64,000 nt of DNA from Salarias fasciatus (lineage: Eukaryota; Chordata; Actinopteri; Blenniiformes; Blenniidae), in NCBI RefSeq assembly GCF_902148845.1, contig NC_043760.1:22907743-22971742 (forward strand). Direction: 5' to 3'. Under the pieces are notes generated by a model that saw only the letters and a list, made by a program, of their open reading frames with translations, made no database searches and was not told where the DNA came from. Shown here in pieces: positions 15,503 to 29,964 of the stretch. A program made the translations under genes and the position numbers. Each line of letters begins with the position of its first letter. The stretch's first letter is position 1.

Positions 15503-17938
15503 AAAAAGTTGAGAAAACGGCTGCTGGCAGCACGAAACGCTGAACCCGTCCATCCTGCCACAGCGAAGTGCTGCTGCCCGTTTCATATGGAAATCAATGC
15601 AGCAGAATGCAGTCAATTGCCAAACAAGTGACTTTGGCTCTGAATGCTACACTCAAAAACAGCTAAAAAAAAAAAAAAACCCCAAAAAAACGGGGGGCAT
15701 TGGCAGTGGCATGGAACCAAAACCGAGGCATACAGAGCAGACTACAGCTTTGATTTAGCTGGAATTGTGAAATACTCAACATTTCTGAAAGGAATGAGTG
15801 AAAAGCATCATAAATTAAGTTGTCGCAGCACAGTAACAGCCACTGGACAACTTGGTTTTTCTTCTATATATTTATCCACAGCTCACTAGGAGTTGGTTGA
15901 TGAGTAAACTTCATCCTGAGTGTCTTTATCTCAGACTGGGGAAGCTGCAAAATAACTCGCTGTTGATTTGTATCAGTTATGTTCCGGTTTCTAACTGTTA
16001 CTGTTGCTGTTGCTGCTCACTGGCAAAATCGAGGAAATTGCAAGGCTTGATATGCTGGCAAAGTTTGCATGTCTCATAAACTTCAAAAGCCCAGACAAAT
16101 AAGAGAAACAATTCTTTCCAAATCTGGTCAAAACAACACAGATTGTCATTGTGTCAAGACAAAATACAAGCATGATCAATCAAGTGTGTTTTCTCCCTTT
16201 GATATTTTATCTGGCTGCACAAAACATGAATCCTTCCTTTAAATATTACCAAACAAAAACTTGCTAAAACCTTCATACCAAGTCCTGGCAAGAAGCTCGT
16301 CGTGTTTTTTTGGGGACTTCACTAGAAAATGATTAACAGAAAAAGTAGAAAACAACCCAATTTACAAAGATAAAGAATGTCTACAGCAGCAAAAAAAGAC
16401 AAGGGATAGTTAACGAAGCAGCACCATGAAACCTACCCAGAATATTACATTAGCTATTAAAGCCTGAGCAAGCGTTCAGCGGCAGTATGGATCTCATGGC
16501 CTGGGTAATGTGTTCCAGAAGGTCATGGAAGAAACAAATATCAAACTAAAGGATTTTAGTGAGGGATCAAGCACAGATTAGGAAAGGTATCCTGACTCCC
16601 CGGGGTGAACCGGAACTACTGAACCAGTTTAGTTTTCTTAACGGTACTCTTACAAATCTGGCTGACAAACACTATCAGAAAGCCCTTGAGGAGCACTTGA
16701 TACCTGCATGTTATGATAACTAATGGTTTCTCAAAACTCAGATTAAAGAAACATTAATTAAGACTGCCTCACACTGTCTGCTAATCACAAGTTAATCATC
16801 TGCGTAAACATGCTGACAGCCTGCTGAGGTTCCCCAGTTCCAGTCAAGTAATCATTCTGTCCACTTCAACTCTCATCAGCAGTATTTCTTCTGCAGAGAT
16901 TCAAGGGAAATGCCATGTGATATTTCTTTTAATGCTGCAGTCTCAGTGTCAACACATGGACAGTCCAGATATTCTGTAATCCAGCAAGGAAATATGTACA
17001 GGATATTTCATGATGAAAAAAAAAAAACTGAAGAAAGCTGTAGCCATATACTCTGGGGAGCAATTCTTTCTCAACTCAAAACTGCTCCTTAGGTTGAAAT
17101 GATTCCATTCTGCAGCAGCTGCAGTGTAATTAGTTGCTTGATTCACACTAAGGAGCTTACATACTAAGGGTTGAGCAAAAAGAAAGCAGATTACAAATTG
17201 AGAAGTAGGCTCTAGCTGGGCTACAAACACAGCAGACAAGCATGAGACTGTCACTTATAAAGAGCTGCATCTGAGCATTTTTCTGTTAGTTCTTCTCAGA
17301 TATTAGAAAAGGAGAAATCCCCCCCTCCTATGAGCTAGAATCCAGTCTGCATCGACAGTCTGCGGCGTGGAAATCTGCTCCCCTCAATGAGATTTGTACC
17401 AGTAGCTCTCAGTGCTCACAGATTGTCTGTAAGTCACATGCTCTTTTCTGTTACCTAGCAACAGTAAAGCTCAGGCAAAAGTTCCTCAAGAGAACTTCCA
17501 ATCTGTCTGAGGAAGGCTTTGTACTCAACCTTTAAAGTAATACTATGTGCTAAAATACTCTGCAGCCAGAACCACTCAAATACTTCAACTCATTTTGTTG
17601 AAATGATTAACAATCTTATATCTAATATCTCAGGTGAATTTATCCCCACTTCACATGAATTGTTACTCATTGGCTGGTTTTTTTTTTTTTTTTTTTTGGC
17701 TTTAATTGAGCAACACTTCACTCGGGCTGTTTTATTCTAATGAGCAACAAGTGCACCACTTGGAGTAACGACTCAGCTAATCAATCAGCCTGTGAGGGAA
17801 ATAAATAAATAAGGTTTAAAAGGAGTAGGAGTGCAGAAAAGAAAAGGGAAAAAAAACAAAGTACTGACCTTCAGAGTGGCACCATCTAACACAGCATATG
17901 AAGACGAGAAGGAGTTTAAGTAGCAGTGCTCTCCACAT
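404..17938 (-). CDS. lrp2: Low-density lipoprotein receptor-related protein 2 (megalin), N-terminal part
   Basis: Endocytic receptor of absorptive epithelia that takes up vitamin-carrier proteins, hormones and lipoproteins; only the first ~1,426 of ~4,600 residues lie here. Coding exons in order: 17869-17938, 13425-13532, 12892-13014, 12121-12237, 11587-11697, 11359-11472, 11137-11253, 10403-10546, 10189-10308, 9697-9825, 9060-9229, 7547-7770, 6861-7067, 6571-6773, 6328-6468, 5995-6198, 5228-5420, 4613-4738, 4288-4418, 4051-4188, 3661-3942, 3272-3511, 2321-2440, 1763-1879, 1255-1635, 404-652. Exon 1 encodes a hydrophobic signal peptide ([13 protein letters not shown]...). Then come seven LDLa repeats (residues ~24-301, Cys-x-SDE motifs), two EGF modules, a YWTD propeller (~385-652), an EGF, a second propeller (~700-963), an EGF, eight LDLa repeats (to ~1343) and an EGF pair. 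Stretches such as [14 protein letters not shown] and [11 protein letters not shown] match my recollection of vertebrate LRP2 rather than LRP1. LDLa exons enter and leave in phase 1. Intron 1 is 4.3 kb. Confidence 0.95.
2780..2908 (+). repeat. 3' tail of a non-LTR retrotransposon (L2/Rex1-like)
   Basis: The stretch ends with a GAGATAAATAAAGTC motif followed by ATTCT-type short repeats. This is the usual 3' end of teleost L2/CR1/Rex1-type LINEs. It lies in an lrp2 intron and opposes the gene. No reverse transcriptase frame is left, so it is a 5'-truncated copy. The family assignment is from recognition only; its left limit is uncertain and may reach ~2600. Confidence 0.6.
7186..7209. repeat. 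Poly(A) run in lrp2 intron
   Basis: About 24 consecutive A residues between exons 12 and 13 of lrp2. It may be a retroposon tail, but no retroposon body is recognisable next to it. Confidence 0.7.
13533..17868 (-). other. lrp2: lrp2 intron 1
   Basis: A 4.3-kb intron between the signal-peptide exon and the first LDLa exon, the largest in the visible part of lrp2. Apart from a TG microsatellite at 15459-15499 I see no coding exon, RNA gene or clear transposon in it. First introns often hold enhancers, but no specific site is claimed here. Confidence 0.75.
15459..15499. repeat. (TG)n microsatellite
   Basis: About 20 uninterrupted TG units within intron 1 of lrp2. Confidence 0.95.
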
Positions 17939-19262
17939 TCTGGCCGGCCCGTCCAGCTCCGCGGTGCAGATGGAGGAGCTGTAAGGACTGGGGCTGGGAT
18001 GCTGTTGCTTTCCTCTGTCTTTCTTGGCCCGCTAGTTGATGAAAAGGGGCGTGCACAAAGGCCGGGACAGCCGCTCCCCCAACCCAGCCTCGGCCCTCCG
18101 GATAAATCCCTCTGCTGCGGCCCTGGAATCTGCATAATGCCATGCGGGCCCGGCTCGTCCCGGGTGCCAGTGATTTCTCGCTCCCAGCGGGCTGTTTTTT
18201 CCCGGGACGGAGAGGGGCTGCAGGGTGCTGCCGGTGGGTTAAATCAGTTAAAGACATTATTTAAATTACGACAACATGCGGCCCGCGGACCAGAACCGGT
18301 CCGCCCTGGAGTTTTTTTCCAGCTGGTGAGATGACCTACAGAGTGTAAAAACATTTCTGAACATTTTTTTTCTTATAAAGCCTGGTTGTAATTAATTCGC
18401 TATCATTTTAGTGATAGTAGAAACATAAAAATAGAGTTGTACACATTCACCCTTAATGAGGAACGTTTTCATTTACCTCTCTGTACACTTTGCACCAGCA
18501 TTTCAGAAAATGTTGTGGGCCCCAGCTCTGAAACTGTCTTTTTCATACTGAATTATTCAATTATTTCCCATCCAATTACTCCCACTGATTCTAAGTTGAT
18601 TTGTTGTGTGGTTTAGGAGGCTGTTTTTTTCAACTCCTTTGAGGTTTTCTCGCCTTTATCTTTTATTTCTATTTTCATATTGTTTATCATTGGCAAGGAT
18701 TTCATAAAAGTCCCTTGGGTTCTGTCCTGTACCGTCAGGTTTTATTTCTTGCAATAAGTATTATATTCTTATGATAAACAAATAAAATAAACATTACATT
18801 AAGCAACGCAGAAGCCAAAGACCACCGCGAACATATTAGTAACAGGGCTGTAAATGTTTACTGCTTGTGAAGTAGCACGGTCACCAAAGACTATTTCAAA
18901 GTTAATTTGGTTGAAGGATGAAGATTTGTCAGTATATTTGTCGCATTTACTGTTTGTGTATGATACAAAATAAAAGGAAAAATACAATTTTCAAATAGAT
19001 GACATTGGTTTCACAGCATATTGTACTAAAAAGGATAAATACCTTTCTTTTCCCCCTCCTCCGTTATTGAAGCTCAGCGCCGCCATCTTGCGGACACGCG
19101 CTTCATCTGCAGCTTCACGCACACCTGCGGTATTCGCTCCGAGCGCGCGCCATGAAAGAGCACGGTTACCAATAGCAACGTGGCAACGGAAAACTTCTTA
19201 TGAATTCAAAGAGAGGGGCTGCCGGTCGTTAAAAAAGAAACAATTACAGCCTGCTTACGGAG
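17939..19262. promoter_or_regulatory. Divergent intergenic region lrp2 / ccdc89
   Basis: The 1.3 kb between the start codons of the head-to-head genes. The lrp2 side (~17940-18310) is GC-rich and probably holds its 5' UTR and a CpG-type promoter. 18350-19060 is AT-rich with nothing recognisable. The ccdc89 side (~19070-19260) is again GC-richer and holds an RFX X-box. No TATA box is convincing on either side. Confidence 0.6.
19165..19179 (+). promoter_or_regulatory. RFX X-box upstream of ccdc89
   Basis: GTTACCAATAGCAAC fits the X-box consensus GTNRCC-N(0-3)-RGYAAC at every defined position, with a 3-base spacer. It lies 83 bp before the ccdc89 start codon, the range in which functional X-boxes of ciliary genes sit. 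RFX factors bind this motif and drive ciliogenic genes. Binding here is inferred. Confidence 0.75.
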
Positions 19263-22165
19263 ATGGAGATTCCTCAGACGAATACAGAGACATTTATGAA
19301 GATAGAGGGCAGCTGTGTGGAGGTAAGTGCAGGAAAACAAATCTGTTCATCAGACTCTCCTCACTTTAACTAGTATTAGACTGCCTCCAAAAACGCCTTC
19401 AATATACTGATATCAATTTAAAAAAAAAAAAAGACAAACTCCCATTGAATAATTTATAGGAGAAAATCAATCAAACTTGAATCTATAAAACTTTTTTTAT
19501 GCAAGTTGGTAGAATTCAACGTGTTTTACTGTAGAGTATAACAGAGAAAACAAGACAAAACAAAGACACAGTAGATTCAACGCAAGAATGGAAAGGATAT
19601 ATCAAGTTTTTTAAATATTAAAATGGATGGAAAGAGAGTTACAACTGTATATATGGGGTTCAATGAAATATACCAGTGAAATTAGTTACAAAGAATAAAG
19701 CAGAAAAAAAGTAGTCTAAATGCAGCAAAAAAAATCAAATTAGTATTGTTTTTTTAAACGTTCAATCATTTTTAGTAGCTCAGATCCTCTGGCAAGCCAG
19801 CATGTGGTTATACGTGCTGTGTATATCTATAATCAGTATAGATGCTTAAAAGATAGAGTTTTGTGTTTTCCTCCAATCCTGATCCCAGTCAGCCATCATA
19901 CTGCAGTTTTCAGCTATCTGCATTTGGTTTAGAATTGATAAGTTTATGATTTTCTGGAAACAAACAAATTACTTTCTTCATTGCTGTTGTAACTCTTTTG
20001 TGTTTGAAGACATTTTTTGCATCCTTTAGCAGGTTTGTTTCTGGGGCTCATATTCACTCTCTTTTGAAGAGTTTCAGAAGTGGTTGGGCGAAATAATCGT
20101 TGTATGGGGCCAAATGACTGGGACACCTAAGTATTTATACATTTTGAACAGTTAACATCTGGTAGTAGGGGTAAGGACTGGAATATGTTTGAGGTTGGGG
20201 ATTGATGTGTCAAGTTGTTCTGTAAAGTAAGCTTTCTGTTTTTTTGTTTCTCTTCATGTTCTTTACTGTCATTATTTTAAGATCCCAGACATTAAAATTC
20301 ATATCCACTTCTGTATACTGCCTCATAAATACTGGAGTATAATAATAAAAGTTATCCATAACCCCTTAGTGAAAGTAAAATACTTTTCTATTTCTGATAT
20401 CAATCTGCTTAAAGAATCTCAGTTAACTCATTTCATTGTCAGTTTAACTGTTGTTGGATTACATAATATCAATAATTTTATCATCAATCAATTTAATTAT
20501 AAAATGAACTAAAGCTCTAAGTATTTGGTTACAGAGGTGTATAATGTCTTCTCAGTTTGAACAACCATCGAGTGGAGAAAGTTTTTCAAGACGATGAAGC
20601 ATTAAAGTGTCAGACTGGACAGACAAGTGTTTGAATTAATGTCATGAGAGGTTTTTCTTATTCTCTTCCCAGCATATGGACGGTGTTCAGAAGCTACCGG
20701 AGAAACTTACGGCCGCAGATGATGCGACAGAAAGAAAGATGCTGCGGTCCAGGATAGACGAACAGTCGAGTTTGATTTGCATGCTGAAACAGAGATCAGA
20801 CGAGACGCTGCTGCGAAGTCAAGCCCTGCAGAAAATCAACACCGAGCTCGAAGCCCGAGCTACACACTGCCAAAGAGAACTGGACGGCAAAAGGAAGAAA
20901 ACCGAGACGTTAGAGAGAAGATTCAGAGATTTAGCTGCCAGTAATCAATCAATCATTGCTTTCATGGAGGAACACAAGAAGCAGAATGCACAGTTTAGGC
21001 TGGAAAATCAGCAGCTCAAGTTGGAAAATGACTCCCTTTTCTCTCAAAAACTACAAGATAAAGAAGAGTTGGTTCAAAAACTCAGGCACGACATCAAACT
21101 GCTGACGGAGGAGTACGCCAGCAAAGAAGTCCAATACTGGTACATTTTCATACTCAGCAAACAACCCTGCAGCATAGTTATAACATGGACTGGAAGGCAT
21201 TTCTGTCATTTGTATAAATATAGATGGAACTGTCTCAGATATAAGATTTTTAAACAATGCTTTTAGGAATTTTGTGTAGTTAAATATTTGCATCATTATT
21301 CATGTTGTTTCAGTCAGAAATTAGCTGAAATGGAGTCAAGACATCTGGAACAAGCAGCTCAGCATAAAACCAAAGAAGCTTCTTTACTTGATCAACTGCA
21401 AGATGCTCATCAAAAGCACACAAATGCTGTGGCGCTCTGCAAAGGTGGGTAGATAGTGCGCCATCTCTCTCCACAGCTAAAAAACAGCTCTAAACTGCTG
21501 TCTTTCCTCCACAATCAGATTTGAGGAAGACGCTACAAGAGACTAAAGAACAGCATGGAGCCAAGGAGCTCAGCATGACAGAAAGCTTAGATAACCTCAC
21601 CAAAGAGAAGGACAAATTACTGCATCTTTCCATGGAAAGAGGCAAAGTAATTCAGGTGAATGAAAGCCTATTTATTCTATTAACAGAAAATTAAACAGTT
21701 GCTTCAGTTAAACACAAATGTGTCTTGAATGCAGGACAAACAAGAGGAAATCGAGCAGCTGGAGGCGAAATGGAAAGAAGAAAAGAAGGCTCGGGTCAAG
21801 GCACAGGACAGGTACATTCTGTCCAGACTGTTTATTATGCACTGCTAGAGGGAGCGAGTAAAGTGCAGGTTCATCTTTGACTTTGTTCAGGTTTGAAAAC
21901 GAAGCAGATGCAGTCAACAAAGATGCCAAAGTTAATTCTCTGCAGTCTGCTCTCGATGAATCGATGAAAAAGATTGAAAATCTTAACAAGGTGTGTTAAA
22001 TGCTGTAATGATGAAGAGAATAATTTACATTTGCTTGTTTAAAGGGTGAAATGTTTCCTTCTCTAAATGTTTCTACAGGATTTGAACGCCCTCCAGGAGC
22101 ACAGCAACCTTCTTCTCACACAGGAAAGGGAGCTGAATAAGAAACTCCGCCATCTGATACTCTAA
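19263..22165 (+). CDS. ccdc89: Coiled-coil domain-containing protein 89
   Basis: Seven coding exons: 19263-19322, 20673-21139, 21314-21444, 21519-21655, 21735-21811, 21891-21990, 22079-22165, giving 352 residues (human CCDC89 is about 374). The start at 19263 has G at -3 and +4 and an in-frame stop at 19230-19232. The protein is almost all heptad coiled coil. Family hallmarks I recognise are the block MLRSRIDEQSSLICMLKQRSDE in exon 2, ENDSLFSQKLQDKEE, and the C-terminal ERELNKKLRHL. CCDC89 is also called BOIP (Bc8-orange-interacting protein); its mammalian expression is testis-biased and its biochemical role is poorly known. The X-box upstream suggests a ciliary or flagellar role here, which is inference. 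It converges tail-to-tail on atp5f1b. Confidence 0.9.
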
Positions 22166-22191
22166 CCTCTAACCATGTGACGTCAATTGCA

Positions 22192-22197
22192 AATAAA
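22192..22197 (+). terminator. ccdc89: Polyadenylation signal of ccdc89
   Basis: AATAAA 26 bp after the stop codon, so the 3' UTR is very short (~50 nt). Confidence 0.75.
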
Positions 22198-22280
22198 AAA
22201 ACACTAGATGTCAATGATGTCAACACTGCAACAACAAACAAGACACGACAAAAGTTGTACATATATATCACAATGTAGAG

Positions 22281-22286
22281 TTTAAT
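22281..22286 (-). terminator. atp5f1b: Polyadenylation signal of atp5f1b
   Basis: On the minus strand this reads ATTAAA, the commonest variant signal, about 130 bp after the atp5f1b stop. It faces the ccdc89 signal less than 100 bp away. Confidence 0.55.
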
Positions 22287-22413
22287 TTTTTTCTTCATAT
22301 TTCCAGAGAAAAATGGAACTACACCATACATACTTAGCATGACAAGTTAGAAGTTCCTCAAATAGAAATCATACTGTACAAACGAAGGTTCTGTGATCTT
22401 ACAGAGAAATCAT

Positions 22414-25271
<2,858 letters not shown>

Positions 25272-25336
25272 GGTTAAGATGGCTGAAGGTGAGACACAGC
25301 TGTCTGACGATCACCCGCAAGCTCGCCCGGTCGAGC

Positions 25337-25348
25337 TGAGCATGCGCA
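25337..25348 (+). promoter_or_regulatory. Putative NRF-1 site, atp5f1b promoter
   Basis: TGAGCATGCGCA matches the NRF-1 consensus YGCGCAYGCGCR at 11 of 12 positions, 66 bp upstream of the start codon. NRF-1 activates nuclear genes for respiratory-chain subunits. About 100 bp further out are an ETS/GABP-type core TTCCGG (25440-25445) and a CATGTG E-box (around 25426-25431), both usual in such promoters. Use is inferred. Confidence 0.5.
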
Positions 25349-26009
25349 AAACTGCGTGCCGCTAGAGGGCGACGCAGATCTCGCGCTGGCTTTGTATCAG
25401 GAAGTTAACGCCGACGTCACGAGTCATGTGACTATGCATTTCCGGGTCCGTCGAGTTTTTTTCCCCAGTGAAGCCAGGAGTAGAGAATGCTGCAATGTTG
25501 GGTTCCACTCTGTAGAAATCGTCCAGAAGCTTACCTTTACCAGTGATTTTATCGTCTTTGTAACGATGCAACAACAGGAAGAGATGGCTGCAGCTTATCA
25601 GATAAGAGGAAAAACATGATTGGTATTAGTAGATCCGTAGTGTATCCGGCTAATCATGAACCCACCACCAGCACTGCACCAGTGTTGGCTGTTGTGTTTA
25701 CATCGCTGCACAGACATGCAGCGTGTACCTCTCTCTCGTTTTAAATGTGTTTTGCACACACAATGCATCATGAAATTGTATTACAGACCCCCACCCACCC
25801 GTGTGAGACATGCTAAGCATGCAAAATGGGTGTATTTCAGCCTTCAGTTAGGCAGATCCAGTGTTAGCATTATCAATATTATTGATTTATATGTTATCTG
25901 CAGCAGTTGCTAAGATTTTCTCAAGGATTTGCAGTTGGCATTTCCCAAAGGCTAAGGATGCAGGTCCATCATGATTTGCCTGGAATGAGAACAAGTTCTC
26001 TGACTTCCC

Positions 26010-26480
26010 TTTTGCAGATGGCAAAGCTGGATCTGGTCAGAAAAGAAAAAGGTTAATAACTGTAAAACCGAACGATCAGGATCCAGCGTGGGTCTGCAGC
26101 TACTGGTACTGATGGAGACAGCTGTGGATCAAGTTGACAATGAGGTCAATGTCCTCAAAGCTGAGAGTTTGTCTGTCCTCTAGATGGGCATGTTGAGAAA
26201 TGAAATTGAGATGCTGAAGAAACTGTATGCTACAGTAGGCAATCATGGCAGACTGCAGCATCCCAGATTAGCTCCAGCCTGGAGATACGATTATACAAGG
26301 GTTTCAGCATCTGTGATATTTTGCCATAAGGGGTTTCATTGAATAGCCCATCTTTCCTTGTCAATGGTCAGCTCACTCAAGAAGAAGTGGTGAAAAACAG
26401 ACAGCTCCCCAGTGCCCCATATGGAACGGTCAACTCAGAGACTGAAGTCTTTTCTCATTTTGAATTGAGGTGTGTGCTTG
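26010..26480 (+). pseudogene. Possible degraded gene fragment (unidentified)
   Basis: Several short stretches read like protein: one around 26105 gives a helical run VDQVDNEVNVLKAES, one near 26185 gives MGMLRNEIEMLKKLYATVG, and one near 26357 gives NGQLTQEEVVKNRQLPS. They are split by stops and lie in different frames, so no gene model can be built. This could be a decayed coiled-coil gene, an unknown DNA transposon or chance. I do not recognise a family. Confidence 0.2.
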
Positions 26481-27054
26481 TTTAACAAGCCTCCAAATAC
26501 TGACACTCCATATGAATGAAGCGATATAACATTATTGTGATGTTTTCAATTAATAGCTTGACAGTAATTCATTACATAACTCACATCCATTTGCAACCTG
26601 GAACTATGATGAGTGAAATAAAGTAAAATCCATGAAGTGTCTGTGCCGCTCATTAGCTGCAAGTCAACAAGTGAGTGAAGGAGCAGAAATCATACAAAAC
26701 AAAAACAATGCAGATTTGAAAACATTGTTTCAAGATCTCTTACCAAGCAAAATTTACTTGCTGCATGGGCAGAAAATCCCATGAGTTTTTAGAGAAATTT
26801 TCTGAAATGTAGTGTTTACATCTTATATTTTGGCAGACCTTTTTTTGCAGTGCAACACTGAAATTGTACAAATGTTTTTCTATACATGATGGTTTCCCCG
26901 GAAATTCAAAGGGGTTAGTCAGTCAGTCTCCTCTGTAAGCGAGGAATAAAAGTAGTAACTGAGGTCCCAGTTTAGCCATAAAAAATGTATTAGAAAAATT
27001 AATACCTACTTAGGCGGTATAAATAAAGAATATATATTGATACTATTGACAACC

Positions 27055-27480
27055 CTAACCTAATCTAAACACAGTGCCGCTGGAGTACAAATCAGCAGCA
27101 GAGTAAGTGGAGTGCAAAAGACTCTGTTGTTCAAAGATCAACAACAGTAAGGTCAATAGTTGAGGTGCAAATTGTACCATGATGCTCCTTTTCAGTGTTT
27201 CACATGAAGTATCCATCTTTTCTTTCTGGGCAGTCAGAGAGTCCCACAGCCTCTCAGCTGTTGGGAAGAAGCTTCTGATGCTCCTCAGTCTTCTCTCTGA
27301 GGGAAGAGGGGCAACAAGTGTGTGTGCAGGGTGGGCGGGGTCCTTCAGTCTGCAGTCTCTCCTGTTTCTGCACTTTATGTTGTAGATGTCCGTGGTTTGG
27401 GGAAGGCTAACACCTAACAGGACATTATCAGAGAGAATGTATGTCTGTGGCAACAGAAACCTTAATTCCTCCTTTGGCTC
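27055..27480 (-). mobile_element. LINE relic, C-terminal end of ORF2 (L2/CR1 clade)
   Basis: The minus strand encodes a stretch with the pattern LKDPAHPAHTL ... LPSERRLRSI ... SFFPTAERLWDSL. This resembles the C-terminal region of fish L2/CR1-type LINE polyproteins (DP-HPLH...LPSGRRYRSI...NSFFP-A). No endonuclease or catalytic reverse transcriptase part remains, so it is a 5'-truncated dead copy. Exact ends are not determined. Confidence 0.6.
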
Positions 27481-27756
27481 AGTTCTGGTGATTTTTGGAA
27501 ATGGAAGGTGGACAGGAATTTGAACAAACTGTGTGAGAGTGTAATTCACATGCTTGTGTTATTACCAGATAAGGTTTTTCATGAGCTAGGGGCCCTCGAG
27601 GCACACATTCATGCTTGGTCTTACGCACACTATTATCATTTCTCATACGCACTGCTATACTCAGGCTAAAGCAGTGTGTGTGAGGCTGGAGTAGTGTGTG
27701 TGAGAGAATAGCAGTCTGTTTCAGTGACTGTAGTGATATGTGTGGGCAAGTATCAT

Positions 27757-27757
<1 letters not shown>

Positions 27758-27818
<61 letters not shown>
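27758..27818. repeat. (TG)n-(AG)n compound microsatellite
   Basis: About 26 TG units (27758-27810) followed by four AG units. Confidence 0.95.
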
Positions 27819-28144
27819 CCAATAGTAGTGTCTTTACCCACATTCACCCTTAAATCCTCCTTATAACCGGATTGTAGGGTCAAATGGGTTGTAAATGCCT
27901 CGTATAAACACATAAGTACATCTGATTCAGATTGCACCGGGAAATGTTTTTTATTTAGGGAAAGCAGTTTTAATTTCAGCACATATTACTGAACACCTGT
28001 GGAAATGTGACTAACCTGTGGTTAGTCCTTCGGTAAGTTTTCCATTTATTTTCTTTTTCATTTTCTTCTATGGTTCACACTCAAAACTCTAATGTGCACT
28101 ATTTACTGAATGACTGGGAAGCTCACTGAAAAACCGAGAAACCT

Positions 28145-28149
28145 AAATA

Positions 28150-28181
<32 letters not shown>

Positions 28182-28235
28182 GGTTTGTTTGTTTTTGTTT
28201 TTTTTTTATAAAATAAAATCAATAAAAAAATAATT
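28145..28235. repeat. AT and T-rich low-complexity tract
   Basis: An (AT)n run of ~20 bases passes into long T runs and A/T-rich sequence. Nothing else is recognisable in it. Confidence 0.85.
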
Positions 28236-29964
28236 AAAAAATTAGTCAGTATTTAAGCATTAAGTATTTAATTTTAAATGATCAGAACTCAGGCTTCATG
28301 GGGTTGACATACTCAGTCCATTCCATCCAACATGTGTAGAATGTTTTTATTTGGACTTTTAGAGAACGACAGTTTTTCCAAGACATATAGTTCATGTATG
28401 ATGTTGACCGTCAGATCCAGTCATCAATAGTCATCAAGAGCGAGTGGAGCATGATAGAGCCTTTTCACTTACAACCAGCAGAAATTGCTTTATTTTTTTA
28501 ATTCAGTGTTACTCCACCCATCAGAAGTTGAAGAATACTGCCTTATGTGTTGCATTTAAATGTTGACTCCAAATGTGTTGTTGGTGTGTTTGTGAATTTC
28601 CTGCCAATAACAAACAATAAGTTGTCAGTTCCAGAAAATGTGACAAATGTGTCTTCATTGTTCTGTGATTTTGTTTAGAATTTACACTTTCCTTGTAACT
28701 TTCTACAATAGTAATCACTAGTTGGCACAACGACAACAGGGAACATAAATTAAAGCAGCTTGACAATAAGTTTCACAGCTTCAAGTAAAAGTACAACATG
28801 AAGGATTGTCATTCATCATCACAGAGACAAGATGCAGGGTGTTTCTTTTTCCAGGCCATCACTCAGGGCAGCATTCCTGCCTGTCACAAAGTCTCCCTAC
28901 ATTTACTTCTTGCCTGAAGCTTCGCAGTACAAAGCGTCTTCACCTCGAACGCAGCAGGCGTCACACTCGGCGGATCCTCAGCCATCTCTAAGCCACACCG
29001 GGAGAAGAGCGGTGAAAGTTCACCTCTGCTAGAAAGTGGTCAGACCTTTCAAGGTGAAATACCACCTGCAGCGCCCACTAATTCATTTAATGGAAAATAT
29101 ATTGCATGTCTCCTGTGCCGTGGTTTCTAAAATTTAAAGAAAAGTTAATTAAAAGAAGCAAATCAACAGTCAGCAATAAAAAATCTACACTTAGAGTGCA
29201 AACGGCACATGCAGATATTGATTAGGGTGACTTTGAGCTATCTGCTACTTATTGCTTGTTCTATGGGGGTGAACCAAAAAGCATTTAGTGATCTTTAACT
29301 AGTTCTACTACTCTCAGCTCTCTTCATCTACTAATTGTACTGTGATCTTCCTTTTGCATATTGTATGGTTTGTGTTTTTATCAATTTCAGGAATCTGATT
29401 TAAAAACACTTTTTCTACTCTCCCTGGCATTGCTTGATTGAACATTGAACCTTTAACCATTTTCCCCCCCAAGGCAGGGCTGTTATGGTCATTCCAAAGT
29501 CCAGGGCAGAGGGAAAGGTGACCAGGCCATTGCCATTAAACTTTCGAACCTCCTAATTCTGACATTTTGCAGGTATGAACAATGTATTATTATATATTAG
29601 TCCAGGCACCAATTTAACAATAAGCATCTGTGTCAGTACATTAAGAATTAGACGGTCATTTCTAATTATAAAAACAAATAAAGTAGCATTTGGCGCTTTA
29701 ATTGAAACAAGATTAAGTGTGAGAAATGTATGATCCATTCATCATCCATGTACAATGCATGATATTAATAACTCTGTGGTATTTGAAAATGAGTTCCACT
29801 CTTGTAAATGTGTCGATCTCCTGGAGTGATCACAGAATCCCTGACAGCAAACCCCCAGAGAGCTGTTTTACTCCTTTAACTCATCCCAGCAGCCGTCCCC
29901 TGCCCCGGGGGGAGAGCAGGAGTGTTGGCATGACTCCATTGGATCAGGTCTGCCGGTGCCTCCG

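Noticed and set aside
25356-25619. 87-codon plus-strand frame upstream of atp5f1b
   Set aside because: It overlaps the likely atp5f1b promoter, has no recognisable domain and no sign of splicing. A divergent non-coding transcript is possible but not shown.
27479-27982. 167-codon minus-strand frame
   Set aside because: It includes a long His-Thr run translated from the TG microsatellite and shows no domain.
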